Of a stretch of DNA of 64,000 nt, positions 46,401-54,790 are shown one piece after another. The position numbers and the translations under genes are program-made. Within the stretch, counting starts at the first letter, position 1. The number at the start of each line of letters is the position of its first letter. Source of the stretch: Collinsella aerofaciens (lineage in GTDB: Bacteria; Actinomycetota; Coriobacteriia; Coriobacteriales; Coriobacteriaceae). The stretch lies in contig NZ_JADMUF010000001.1 of NCBI RefSeq assembly GCF_015546965.1, forward strand, positions 186,001 to 250,000. Direction: 5' to 3'. Under the pieces are notes generated by a model, which saw only the letters and a list, made by a program, of their open reading frames with translations, searched no databases and was not told where the DNA came from.

Positions 46401-48273
46401 CATCGGACATAAAGGTGCCGCCCTGGACGATCACCTGGCTGCCGATCTCCTTGGGGTCGCGCAGCTTAATGACCTTGAACAGGGCGTTCTTGATGACGGA
46501 GTAGGACAGGCCGGCAGCGATGTCGCCCACCGTGGCGCCTTCCTTTTGCGCCTGCTTGACGCGCGAGTTCATAAAGACCGTGCAGCGGCTGCCCAGGTCG
46601 ACAGGGGCCTTGGCGTGGATAGCGGCGTCGGCAAACGCGCGCACGTCCATGTTCATAGACACGGCGAAGCTCTCGATAAAGCTGCCGCAGCCCGACGAGC
46701 AGGCCTCGTTGAGCATGATGTGCTCGATCACGCCGTCCTTCACGCGCAGGCACTTCATGTCCTGACCGCCAATGTCCAGGATGAACTCGACGCCAGGCAG
46801 GAATGCCTTGGCGCCGCGCAGGTGCGCGACGGTCTCGATCTCGCCGGAGTCGGCCTTGAGCGCCTCGATGAGCAGCGCCTCACCATAACCGGTGGTGGTC
46901 ACATGGCCGATGGTGCAGCCGGCAGGGATGTGGTTGTAGAAATCGGCCATGATGACCTTGGCCGTGCCCAGGATGTCACCGTTGTTATTGCCGTACCAGG
47001 TGTGCAGCAGCTGGCCGTCCTCGCCCACGAGCGCGGCCTTCATGGTGGTGGAGCCGGCATCGATGCCAATGAACACGCGGCCGGTGTAGCCGTCGAGCTT
47101 GCCCTTGGGGACGACCTCGGTGTCGTGGCGGCTCTTGAACTCGGCAAAGTCCTCGTCGGTGGCAAAGAGCGGGTCCAGACGCTCGACCTCGGCACCCTGC
47201 GTGTCACCCAGACTATCGATGGCATCAATGAGCTGCGGGAACGTGCTGAGCTTGTTGGACTCATGCGCCATGGCGGCGCCGCTTGCCACAAACAGGTGGG
47301 CGTTTTGGGGCACGATGCGGTGCTCCTCGTCCAGGTTGAGCGTGAGGTAGAAGCGGTGGCGCAGCTCGGAGAGGTACTGCAGCGGGCCGCCCAGGAAGGC
47401 AACATTGCCGCGGATGGGACGGCCGCACGCCAGGCCCGAGATGGTCTGGGTCACGACGGCCTGGAAGATGGAAGCGGCGACGTCCTCGGGGCGGGCACCC
47501 TCGTTGAGCAGCGGCTGCACATCGGTCTTGGCAAAGACGCCGCAGCGGCTGGCGATGGGATAGATGGTGGTGGCGTTGGCCGCGAGCTCGTTGAGGCCGC
47601 TCGCGTCGGTGTGCAGCAGGGTTGCCATCTGATCGATGAACGCGCCCGTGCCACCGGCGCAGGTGCCGTTCATGCGCTGCTCGATGCCGTTATCGAAGTA
47701 GATGATCTTGGCGTCCTCGCCGCCCAGCTCAATGGCAACGTCGGTGGCCGGGATGAGGGTCTCGACGGCGCGCTTGCTGGCGATGACCTCCTGGACAAAC
47801 TCCAGGTCGAGCCACTGGGACAGCAGCAGGCCGCCCGAGCCCGTGATGGCGCAGGTCATCTGGGCCGTCGGCAGCACGGTCGCGGCGCCCTCGAACAGAT
47901 CGCGGGCGCAGGCACGGACATCGGTGTGATGACGCTGGTACTTGGCGTAGACAATCTGGTTGTCGTCGTTGAGCACGGCGAGCTTAACGGTGGTGGAGCC
48001 CACGTCGATGCCCAGGTGCAGGTTGCCACGAGCGTTCTCGGAGTTGAAGATCGCGCCTTCGGGGGCCCGGCCGGTGGCTACGGGCTCAGCGGCGGTGGTG
48101 GGCTCGCTGGTGACGGACGCCTCCCCTGCCGCGTTCTTGGCATCGACAATTGCCTCGGCAACTTTCTCGGCGGCGGCAGTCGCGGCCTTCTGCGCGGCGT
48201 CCACCACGGCGGGCGCGGCCTCGCGTGCGGCAGCGACCATGCGGTCCTTAATGCCCTCGACGAGTTTGCTCAT
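43492..48273 (-). CDS. Giant acyl-CoA dehydratase activase (two BcrAD/BadFG domains plus DUF2229/HGD-D-like)
   Basis: 1593 residues. Reductive activator family of 2-hydroxyacyl-CoA dehydratases, coupling ATP to low-potential electron transfer from a 4Fe-4S cluster. Residues 1-80 are an Ala/Glu-rich extension. The first ASKHA domain starts GIDVGSTTVKLAV (88-100) with cluster motif NGTCAGGTGAFID. The second starts GIDAGSTTMKAAL near residue 420 with NEACSSGCGSFIES. A Cys-rich CGRCSNNCQLTV follows, then a DUF2229-like segment (VGIPRALNMYENYPFWHAFF) and HGD-D-like C-terminal regions with GGGCRATNY. Its substrate dehydratase is not in the window. It lies 11 bp downstream of a TetR gene. Confidence 0.88.
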   Translation of the reverse strand: MSKLVEGIKDRMVAAAREAAPAVVDAAQKAATAAAEKVAEAIVDAKNAAGEASVTSEPTTAAEPVATGRAPEGAIFNSENARGNLHLGIDVGSTTVKLAVLNDDNQIVYAKYQRHHTDVRACARDLFEGAATVLPTAQMTCAITGSGGLLLSQWLDLEFVQEVIASKRAVETLIPATDVAIELGGEDAKIIYFDNGIEQRMNGTCAGGTGAFIDQMATLLHTDASGLNELAANATTIYPIASRCGVFAKTDVQPLLNEGARPEDVAASIFQAVVTQTISGLACGRPIRGNVAFLGGPLQYLSELRHRFYLTLNLDEEHRIVPQNAHLFVASGAAMAHESNKLSTFPQLIDAIDSLGDTQGAEVERLDPLFATDEDFAEFKSRHDTEVVPKGKLDGYTGRVFIGIDAGSTTMKAALVGEDGQLLHTWYGNNNGDILGTAKVIMADFYNHIPAGCTIGHVTTTGYGEALLIEALKADSGEIETVAHLRGAKAFLPGVEFILDIGGQDMKCLRVKDGVIEHIMLNEACSSGCGSFIESFAVSMNMDVRAFADAAIHAKAPVDLGSRCTVFMNSRVKQAQKEGATVGDIAAGLSYSVIKNALFKVIKLRDPKEIGSQVIVQGGTFMSDATLRAFEQLTGVHAVRPDIAGCMGAYGAALLARDRAGADGVSTVLSAEDIAHLTVTQKHVRCGRCSNNCQLTVNDFGGGRRFITGNRCEKGAGHKKQKTEAPNLFKKKNELLFNREVLSPDEAPRGTVGIPRALNMYENYPFWHAFFTRLGFSVQLSDQSSKKTYQAGIESMPSESVCYPAKMSHGHVMNLIDRDVDFIWMPCVRWERKEDPTAGNCYNCPIVMSYPTALALNIDEIREQNIEFLYPFVPYHDKTELKRRLFQVLAVDRVADAEAGRGRVRGPKITRSEVDAAVNAAFEADARFHEDIQTMGEEALKWVEDHGGHGIVLAGRPYHNDPEINHALPELISSFGFAVFTEDSLAHLVKPERPIRVVDQWMYHSRLYAVARFVTMRNDLDLIQLNSFGCGLDALTTDQVQEILEASGKIYTVLKIDEVSNLGAARIRIRSLMAALKDQEAERLAEATAAGEAYEQGDAAPVAPSTDAPAFASRKYTFEAQRESASTAWPKVPFTEQMREEGYTILCPQMAPIHFDLVKEVFRGAGYNLELLPSTDHDAVEAGLRYVNNDICYPSILVTGQIMEAIESGRYDLSKTAVVISQTGGGCRATNYIALIRKALREGGHPEIPVISLSAVALGEDNPGFKITPALLKQAVYAVLFGDVMMQMLYRCRPYEATPGAANALYEEYMARARKLAPKFNRHNYTKLCREAIRAFDTMPLVGEGTKPRVGVVGEILVKFHPTANNHVVDVIEREGCEAVVPGLLDFFLYSMSNAELQKDELGSSATTRAGMQALIKLVDWMRTPVEEMLEKSRRFEAPERIGTMADKARTVLSVCNNMGEGWLLTAEMLDLIDHGAPNIICTQPFACLPNHVVGKAVIKELRRQHPESNIVAVDYDPGASEVNQLNRIKLMISVAKENMRAGKGFKLEKVAPLAMDEVTGQMRAHDGCVSCDSVSEEAVASVAKRLGRGIKK

Positions 48274-48284
48274 TATCTCTCCTC

Positions 48285-48995
48285 TTAGTTGTTGGACTCG
48301 ACGGTTGCGGCGGTGTCGGCCGTATCCTCGAGCTGCAGGTTCAATAGCTTCAAGCCGTATTCCGGCACGTTGATATCGATGGGTTGACCATATAGGTCGC
48401 CGGGACGCACAAAGGCGATAACCGTCATAATGCGTGCCATGGCCTCGGGCGATTCGGTGAGGCCGCGCTCAAACCAGCGCTGGATCAGACCAACCTCGGC
48501 ACTCACGACGTAGGTAACGTAGTAGTCAAAGAACGTGCCCAGCGCCAGGCCCAAAATGCCCGTCTGCGCACGAGGCACCACGGCCTCACGCGCGGTGTCG
48601 ATAATCTTCTTAATGAAAGCCTGGTCGCCGCCCGGGCCCAGCAGCGATCCGATTAAATCGCGGTTGGCCGCAAGGTAGCGCAGCAACTCAACCGAACCGG
48701 GCGCCGGCTCGAGCTCATCGATGTTGTGATAGAGATCGGGCAGCTGAGCTGCGGTGATGAGCTCAATGCGCTCACGGATCTCGGCCAGCAAGCCGTCCTC
48801 GATTTGATTGATAAAGTCGGGGATATCGCGGTAGTGCGAATAGAACGTGCGGCGCGTAAGGCCAGCGCGCTCGGTGAGCGACGCGACGTTAATGCGCGAA
48901 AGGTCGCCGCTCTCCGCAAGCTCGCTGGCAAGCGCCTGGCGAAGGGCACGCTGCGAGCGAAGGGACCGGCGGTCGCATTTCTCGAGCTGGGACAA
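48285..48995 (-). CDS. TetR/AcrR-family regulator of the activase gene
   Basis: 236-residue dimeric repressor. The N-terminal helix-turn-helix is INVASLTERAGLTRRTFYSHY, followed by a ligand-binding domain with hydrophobic helices (GILGLALGTFFDYYVTYVV). The start codon follows GGAGGACGC-type sequence. It is immediately upstream of the giant activase gene on the same strand and probably autoregulates both. Two palindromes in the upstream region are candidate operators. The C-terminal 40 residues (GQPIDINVPEYGLKLLNLQ...) are unlike typical TetR tails. Confidence 0.9.
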   Translation of the reverse strand: MSQLEKCDRRSLRSQRALRQALASELAESGDLSRINVASLTERAGLTRRTFYSHYRDIPDFINQIEDGLLAEIRERIELITAAQLPDLYHNIDELEPAPGSVELLRYLAANRDLIGSLLGPGGDQAFIKKIIDTAREAVVPRAQTGILGLALGTFFDYYVTYVVSAEVGLIQRWFERGLTESPEAMARIMTVIAFVRPGDLYGQPIDINVPEYGLKLLNLQLEDTADTAATVESNN

Positions 48996-49017
48996 GCGTC
49001 CTCCTTGTTACTCAGCC

Positions 49018-49061
49018 TGTGCGCTATTGCACAGTGCGAGTATTATTGCACACCGTGTGCA
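49018..49061. promoter_or_regulatory. Candidate operators for the TetR regulator
   Basis: Two inverted repeats upstream of the TetR gene: TGTGCGCTATTGCACA (49018-49033) and TGCACACCGTGTGCA (49047-49061, symmetric about its central base). They share TGCACA half-sites, about 28 bp apart centre to centre, as expected for a dimeric TetR regulator in an autoregulated promoter. Binding is inferred. Confidence 0.5.
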
Positions 49062-49089
49062 TCAACACGTAAAGGCAATATTTGGATGC

Positions 49090-49112
49090 GACAAAGGGGC
49101 AGTCCCTTTGTC
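49090..49112. repeat. Small hairpin with dispersed CCCTTTGTC motif
   Basis: GACAAAGGG / CCCTTTGTC around a 5-base loop, in the region between the TetR gene and the first paralog gene. It is similar to the AAAGGGGACAGG hairpins at 28179-28226 and 30447-30489, pointing to a small dispersed intergenic repeat family. It is not obviously a terminator for either side. Confidence 0.5.
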
Positions 49113-49129
49113 ACATCGAGCCGCTGCTT

Positions 49130-49147
49130 GGTCCCGTTAATGGGACC
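49130..49147. promoter_or_regulatory. GGTCCC-N6-GGGACC palindrome upstream of first paralog
   Basis: GGTCCCGTTAATGGGACC, a near-perfect palindrome, lies 55 bp before ATG 49202. An almost identical copy stands 55 bp before the second paralog (51463-51480), differing only at its first base pairs. Repeated placement suggests a shared operator, but a shared intergenic repeat is also possible. Confidence 0.4.
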
Positions 49148-49201
49148 AGCAATCGCCGCACCCGTTGCATCATGCCGGTAACGATTGATAAGGAGGCCGA
49201 C

Positions 49202-51316
49202 ATGAACAATCAGGCAAGCGATGGCATCACCGATGCCGGCAAAGACCTCGTCCTCAGCTGCATCAAAAGCCAAGAGCTGCGAGACCACATGCGTAAATAC
49301 CTACACTGGCCGGCGCCAATCATCGCCGGCTCTCTTAAGACGCTTGATGAAAAGCGCACCATGCTCGAGCAACTCCGCAAGGAGGTTTCGCCGGAGCTGA
49401 CCGAAGATATCGATTCGCATCTCGCCCAACTCAACGGCGCGCTTGAAATACTCGACAACATCGAGCGCGACCGCGGAATCCTCCTGCTGCACGTCATGGT
49501 CTACAACGAGGAGGAGCGCGACGCCGACGCCCTCGACGGTCCCTTCCCCACCGCATCGTGGGAGGCCGCGCAGGCGCTCATGAAGCGCTACATCGAAGAG
49601 TATCCTGAAGACGACTGGTCCGAATCGTACTGGAAGATCGACCTATACACCCCAGAAGACCTGCACGAGCATCAAACGGCGCAGTCCTCCCTGGCGTTTG
49701 CGGCAACCAAGGATGGCGAGCTTATATTTCTCCGCGACCAGCGCAATAACCGCACTCGCAGATCGCATGTCGAAAGCGTCTGGCGAAACGATAGCAGGCG
49801 GTTCTGCGCGAACAACGAGCCTATCTACACGCCGTGGGTACCGGGCGACATCCTCCAAATCGACGGTCGCCCCTTCGACCACGGACCTCGCTTTGCCATT
49901 GTGCTCGAAAACGACTACGAGCACACGCTCCGGGGACAGATCTGGTGCGCAGGGCCTAGCAAAGATCACGGCGTTAAGGAGGGTTCGCTTTCATCCGGCA
50001 CCTACAGCGACAGTCTCTTGGACCCCTTCATCCCCTCTGCTCTCTACACCGCTGAGCGCTACACCGGCGAGCTGCCGGGCGACTGCGCTTTTATGCTCGA
50101 GCTTTCGCAGAAGCTGCACGACGACCCCGACTACGGCAAGCAGTGGTCCGAAGGCTCGGTCGGACACGATTGCCTGCAGCCGCACCGCAAGCCTACCAGC
50201 CAAAGTGAGCGGGATATTCGTCCGGACATCTTTGAGTTTTTGGACTCGCTCAGCATTAAGGAGCATCTTCAGCGAATCAACTACGAGCTCACCACACCCG
50301 TAGCGGCTTTCATCGTCAATTGCTCGCATAAAGCGACGCTGCAGCAAAAGCTCGAAGGCTGGCAAAAGGTCATCGACAATATGCCCAATTGCACCATGAG
50401 CCGCAGAAATGACACGGTCAACATCCCGAACTTCCACGCCTTTCTGCGCAATGTCATCAAACAGGAGCAAAGGAAGTTCGTGCACTTCACAAGGACGGAC
50501 GGCAAGAGTCTGTATTTCTTTGAGGACTACTCGTGGGACCAGCGCGACCAGGGCAGTTGTCTTTACGGCCCTTATAGCAGCTATCAAAAGTGCTTCGATG
50601 CAATCTGGAAAGAGCTCGACGGTGACGATCCCAAAGCCATCAGGATCACTCGTCGTCCCATCGACCCAGACGAAGACCACTATGCCGACGACATGGTCTT
50701 ACTCAATGCGAACGGCGAAGTAATGTCTTGCGATTACCGCAACAAAAGCGAGTGGAACGAGGCGGGCACCGCAAGCGATTTTGAGGACATGTGGTTCGAT
50801 ATCCCAACGCCCTTCCATGCCGGAGACATCGTCTGCAACCTCCAACGCCCCGACGAGCCGATGGTGCTGTTTGACCTGCAAACCTGGGGATCCGAACGAG
50901 TCGACAAAGAGCTTGCCTCCTCCGTCTACAAAGAGCGCCTCGTTCAAAAGGCCGACAAGCTATTGCGCTGGCACCGATATGACGGCGACACCAGCGACAT
51001 GTACGCCTACGGCTGCCAAGTCTCATCCGCCTTGCATTTCCCCTTCTATATTGGGGAGCCCGAGGGGTTTCTTTTGGATATCGACTATTACCGCGCGCCG
51101 CTCAAGTCGGAGGAGCGAATTCTCTACGGCGTCAGGGCGTATGTCAAAGGAGACCTGGCGATTGACTCGCTCACCGCGATGGCCAGCGCATGCGAGCTGC
51201 AGGCGCTGGCGGAGAAGAAGATGCGCGGATTCGAGGATGCAGACGGTTGGCTCAAGGACCGCTACCCGGAACTGTTCGACGCGACGGCTGAGCCGGTCAC
51301 AGCCGATCCCTCATAG
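49202..51316 (+). CDS. Paralog family protein, full length (N-half plus C-half), copy 1
   Basis: 704 residues, no signal peptide or membrane span, acidic, cytoplasmic. I do not recognise the family. The N-half (about 1-325) has ELRDHM helices, DGPFPTASWEAAQALMKRY (112-130) and PWVPGDILQIDGRPF (211-225). The C-half (about 342-695) has IKEHLQRIN, GPYSSYQKCFDAIWKEL (456-472), DIPTPFHAGDIV (533-544) and a YIGEP ending (616-620). The two halves echo each other (helical EHL, a GP[FY]xSx[WY] motif, then PxPxxxGD), so the gene probably arose by duplication. The start ATG 49202 follows AAGGAGG. First of four related plus-strand genes. Confidence 0.7.
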   Translation: MNNQASDGITDAGKDLVLSCIKSQELRDHMRKYLHWPAPIIAGSLKTLDEKRTMLEQLRKEVSPELTEDIDSHLAQLNGALEILDNIERDRGILLLHVMVYNEEERDADALDGPFPTASWEAAQALMKRYIEEYPEDDWSESYWKIDLYTPEDLHEHQTAQSSLAFAATKDGELIFLRDQRNNRTRRSHVESVWRNDSRRFCANNEPIYTPWVPGDILQIDGRPFDHGPRFAIVLENDYEHTLRGQIWCAGPSKDHGVKEGSLSSGTYSDSLLDPFIPSALYTAERYTGELPGDCAFMLELSQKLHDDPDYGKQWSEGSVGHDCLQPHRKPTSQSERDIRPDIFEFLDSLSIKEHLQRINYELTTPVAAFIVNCSHKATLQQKLEGWQKVIDNMPNCTMSRRNDTVNIPNFHAFLRNVIKQEQRKFVHFTRTDGKSLYFFEDYSWDQRDQGSCLYGPYSSYQKCFDAIWKELDGDDPKAIRITRRPIDPDEDHYADDMVLLNANGEVMSCDYRNKSEWNEAGTASDFEDMWFDIPTPFHAGDIVCNLQRPDEPMVLFDLQTWGSERVDKELASSVYKERLVQKADKLLRWHRYDGDTSDMYAYGCQVSSALHFPFYIGEPEGFLLDIDYYRAPLKSEERILYGVRAYVKGDLAIDSLTAMASACELQALAEKKMRGFEDADGWLKDRYPELFDATAEPVTADPS

Positions 51317-51462
51317 CCCCTGAAAGTGTCCTCCCAGGCCTCCGCCATACCGGCGCTATTCGTCACAAGATCCAGCATCATATTCTCCATGGCAATCCTT
51401 TCAGTGCGCACACCCATGTACCAGTGCGTTTCCAGAAGTATGTTTGACGTGAGATTCATATC

Positions 51463-51480
51463 AGACCCGTTAATGGGACC
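51463..51480. promoter_or_regulatory. Second copy of the GGTCCC-N6-GGGACC-type palindrome
   Basis: AGACCCGTTAATGGGACC, matching the site at 49130-49147 at 16 of 18 bases and lying 55 bp upstream of the copy 2 start (51535). The 218-bp gap between copies 1 and 2 also holds a short minus-strand frame (51262-51459) that I do not consider a gene. Confidence 0.4.
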
Positions 51481-51534
51481 ACAAAGCACAACCTCTGATG
51501 GATGTTAACGGCAACGACCGAATTGGAGGTTGCT

Positions 51535-53661
51535 ATGGACAGCCAAGCAGATACCGTAATCACCGACGCCGGCAGGGAGTTCGTTTGCAGTTGCATCAAG
51601 GACGATGAGCTGCGTGCTCATATGTTCAAACACATGGGAATGGCAGATGGCTCCCTCTGTAAAATCATCGGCGGCTCCCTCAAGACGCTCGACGAAAAAC
51701 GGGCCATGCTCGAACAGCTTCGCAAAGAGGTCTCATCGGATTACGCCGAGGCGATCGACTCCGGCCTCGAACAGCTCGACACTGCACTCGATTTACTTTA
51801 CAACGTTGACCGTGACCGCGGTATCTTGCTGGTCTCCGGCATGTTTTACGGTGAAGAGGAGCGCGGGCACGACACCTTTGATGGCCCCTTCCCCGTTGCC
51901 TCTTGGGATGCCGCTCAAACCCTTATGAAGCAATACGTCGATGACGACCCCGATGAAGATTGGTCCGAATCATTCTGGCAGATTGAGCTCTATACCGCCG
52001 AAGACTTACACGACCGCCCGCGCGCTCAAGCCTCGCTGATATTCGCCGCGACCATGACGGGCGATTTGGTCTTTTTGAGCGACCGCCGGAATCAGCGAAC
52101 TCCGCATCAAAGCATCGATCACTTGCCGTGGAACAATAGCAAGCACTTCTGTGCCAATGGTGAGGTCTACTACACCCCCTGGTCCCCCGGCGACATCATC
52201 AAGATCGATAGTCGGCCCTTCGACCACGGTCCACGTTTCGCCATCGTGCTCGAAGACGACTACGATAGTTCGTTCAAAGGCCAGGTTTGGTGCGCCTATC
52301 CGAGCAAAATCTACGGCGTTGAGGAAGGCAATCTCCGCTTGAGGGATTTCACGGACGGCTTCCTCGACGACTTCACACCCTCTGCGCTCTACACCGCCGA
52401 ACGCTATATCGGCGACTTGCCCGATGATTGCTCCTTTATGCTCGAACTCTCGAAAAAGCTGCACGATGACCCCAGCTACGGCAAACAATGGTCGGACGGA
52501 TCGGTCGTACACGACTGCCTGCAGCCATACCGCATATCGGCCGGCGCCGGCGCCATACGTTCGGACATTCTCGAGTTTCTCGACTCACCCGACATCAAGG
52601 AACACTTAAAGGACATCGGCTACGAGCCCACCACGCCCGAGGCAGCGTTCATCGTCAACCGTTCGAGCGAAAAGACGCTGCAACAGAAGATCGAGGCCTG
52701 GCAAAAGATTCTCGAAAACATGCCCAATTGTGCGATGAACAGACGATACGGCACGTTCAATATCCCCAACTTCCATGTCTTTCTTCGCGACGTCATCAGA
52801 TGGGAGCGCAAGAAAATCGCCCGGTTCAAACAGCCTGGCAAGCACATGTATTTCTTTGAGGACAAAACGGGAAGCCCCCATGAGAGCGGGTGCAATTATG
52901 GCCCCTACACCAGCTACGAAAAATGTTTCGAGGCAATCTGGAATGAGCTTGAGGAGGAGAATCCTACCTCGATTGAAATAACACGCCGCCCAATCGATCC
53001 GAACGAAGACTACTATGCCGCCGATAAGCTCATGCTCGACGCAAATGGCAAGGTCATGGATTGCCAGCTGCGCTGCATCGACAAGGAACGCGAGGGCGAA
53101 GACCCCACTTTTGCCTTTGAGCTGATGTGGTTTGACATCCCGACGCCATTCCACGCCGGCGACATCATTTGTCGTCACGGCGACCCTGGCGACCCCATGC
53201 TGCTTCTCAATATGCAGACATGGACCACGAAGCGGGTCATGGATGAGCTTCCGCCTTCCACCTACAGGGAATGCGCCGCAAATAAGGCCGACGACCTGCT
53301 CAGGCACCATCGGCAAAATGGCGATACGAGTGACATGTACGCCTACGGCTGTCAGATTGAATATCCCCTGGAGTACCCCGTCTATATCGGAGAGCCGAGT
53401 TGTTTTCTTCTCGATATGGAATACTGCCGTACCCCGCTCAAGCCGGAGGCGAGAATTCTGTACGGCGTGCGGGCATATCTCGACGGCAATCTGGGTCTTG
53501 ACTCACTTATTGCGCTATCAAGTCTTTTCGAGCTGCAAGCGCTGGTCAAGAAAAAGGCCAAGCGGTTTGAAGGGGAAGACGGCGGGCTCAAGACCCGCTA
53601 TCCGGAGCTGTTCGATGACACGATAGCCCCGCCGACACGATTCAAAACAAAGAGGAGCTAA
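51535..53661 (+). CDS. Paralog family protein, full length, copy 2
   Basis: 708 residues, close in layout to copy 1. It shares ELRAHM, IIGGSLKTLDEKRAMLEQLR, DGPFPVASWDAAQTLMKQY, TPWSPGDIIKIDSRPFDHGP, then EHLKDIGYEPTTPEAAFIVN, GPYTSYEKCFEAIWNEL, DIPTPFHAGDI and YIGEP. Strong conservation through the whole chain, with most differences conservative, suggests both copies are functional. Start ATG 51535 with TTGGAGG upstream. Copy 3 begins 2 bp after its stop, so this and the next two genes are likely one transcript. No catalytic motif is evident. Confidence 0.7.
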   Translation: MDSQADTVITDAGREFVCSCIKDDELRAHMFKHMGMADGSLCKIIGGSLKTLDEKRAMLEQLRKEVSSDYAEAIDSGLEQLDTALDLLYNVDRDRGILLVSGMFYGEEERGHDTFDGPFPVASWDAAQTLMKQYVDDDPDEDWSESFWQIELYTAEDLHDRPRAQASLIFAATMTGDLVFLSDRRNQRTPHQSIDHLPWNNSKHFCANGEVYYTPWSPGDIIKIDSRPFDHGPRFAIVLEDDYDSSFKGQVWCAYPSKIYGVEEGNLRLRDFTDGFLDDFTPSALYTAERYIGDLPDDCSFMLELSKKLHDDPSYGKQWSDGSVVHDCLQPYRISAGAGAIRSDILEFLDSPDIKEHLKDIGYEPTTPEAAFIVNRSSEKTLQQKIEAWQKILENMPNCAMNRRYGTFNIPNFHVFLRDVIRWERKKIARFKQPGKHMYFFEDKTGSPHESGCNYGPYTSYEKCFEAIWNELEEENPTSIEITRRPIDPNEDYYAADKLMLDANGKVMDCQLRCIDKEREGEDPTFAFELMWFDIPTPFHAGDIICRHGDPGDPMLLLNMQTWTTKRVMDELPPSTYRECAANKADDLLRHHRQNGDTSDMYAYGCQIEYPLEYPVYIGEPSCFLLDMEYCRTPLKPEARILYGVRAYLDGNLGLDSLIALSSLFELQALVKKKAKRFEGEDGGLKTRYPELFDDTIAPPTRFKTKRS

Positions 53662-53663
53662 CC

Positions 53664-54737
53664 ATGGACATCTTGGATTTTGTTGACTCCTGGGACATTC
53701 GGGAGCACCTGCGCAGCATCGATTTTCGGCCTAGCACCGTCGAAGCCGCCTATCTGGTTTGGTTTTCGAAGACCGCCACGCTCGATCAGAAATGCGAAGC
53801 TTGGCAGGAGATCGCCCGAACCATGCCCAATTGTTCGCTAGAGGCAACCCATGCCGGTCTTGAAAGGCCGGCCATCTCCGATTTCCATGCTTTTTTGCGC
53901 TGGACAATCGATTACAACAAGCGGTGCGTCGATGCGTTTACGAGTGGGACGGACTACGTTTATCAGTATGAAGAGGAGATTGTGCCCGACGGGCAACTTT
54001 GCGGGGCTTTCGGCGCGCCATTCAGCTGTTATGAAAAATGTGCCGAGGCGTTGCACGGTGATGATGAACTGGCGAGCCGTCCAGAGGCACGCATACGCAT
54101 CACCCGGTGCCCGCTCGATATCGATGAAGCTCATCGCCGAGAAGATTGGCTCATGGTGAACGGTAAAGGCGAGGCCCTTTCCGTTTATTGCCCTTCGGCC
54201 GGCCCCGTTGAGAACGATTGGGAGATCGCATTCGAGTTCATCTGGGTCGATATCCCCACGCCGTTCCACACCGGCGATATCGTCTGGACGCCGCGAGGCA
54301 GTGCCCGTGAGCCGTTCACGTTGTTCGATCTGCCCACGTGGGACCGGACAAAGCTTGAGGCAGAGCTTCGGCAGGCAGACCGTTCTGACGAATGGCTTGA
54401 TCATGCGCAGCAACGCCTCGAGCACTATCGCCATGCAGGGGACATCAGCAACATGCGTGCCACTGGTTGCTCGATTACCTACAACGAGACGTTTCCCCTC
54501 TACATCGGCGAGCCAGACCCGCTCTACCTGAATCTTGAGTATTATCGCGAGCCGCTCAAAGACGAGCAGCGAATTTTAGTCGCAGCCCAGGCGTACCTGC
54601 GTGGCGACCTGTATGTCGACTCACTTGTAGCGTTTATCGACACCATAAGGATGGAGTCCAAGGCAAGGCGCAACCTAGAAGAGCTGCGTCTTGATCAGGC
54701 ACCGCTCAAGGAGAAGTACCCGCAGCTATTCGAATAG
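53664..54737 (+). CDS. Paralog family protein, C-half only (copy 3)
   Basis: 357 residues corresponding to the C-half of copies 1 and 2. Begins MDILDFVDSWDIREHLRSID, then AFSCYEKCAEALHGD (equivalent to GPYSSYQKC...), VDIPTPFHTGDIVWTP, TGCSITYNETFPLYIGEP and a LVAAQAYLRGDLYVDSLVAF ending. It has its own start with AAAGAGGAGC and is 2 bp after the copy 2 stop. Its separate existence shows that the C-half is an independent folding unit. Confidence 0.7.
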   Translation: MDILDFVDSWDIREHLRSIDFRPSTVEAAYLVWFSKTATLDQKCEAWQEIARTMPNCSLEATHAGLERPAISDFHAFLRWTIDYNKRCVDAFTSGTDYVYQYEEEIVPDGQLCGAFGAPFSCYEKCAEALHGDDELASRPEARIRITRCPLDIDEAHRREDWLMVNGKGEALSVYCPSAGPVENDWEIAFEFIWVDIPTPFHTGDIVWTPRGSAREPFTLFDLPTWDRTKLEAELRQADRSDEWLDHAQQRLEHYRHAGDISNMRATGCSITYNETFPLYIGEPDPLYLNLEYYREPLKDEQRILVAAQAYLRGDLYVDSLVAFIDTIRMESKARRNLEELRLDQAPLKEKYPQLFE

Positions 54738-54790
54738 ATGCAGCCATGGCCGAATCCACAAGAAGTCGCACCAATAACTCGGAGGCTATC

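Noticed and set aside
43312-48288. A 1658-residue open frame on the plus strand opposite the activase gene
   Set aside because: It mirrors the minus-strand activase almost end to end. Its composition (Ala/Gly/Leu/His/Val-rich repeats, no domain motif) is what the antisense of a high-GC gene gives, and the opposite strand has clear family motifs.
51262-51459. A small minus-strand frame starting MNLTSNILLE in the gap between paralog copies 1 and 2
   Set aside because: No ribosome site, partial overlap with the end of copy 1, no recognisable family. Kept only as part of the gap description.
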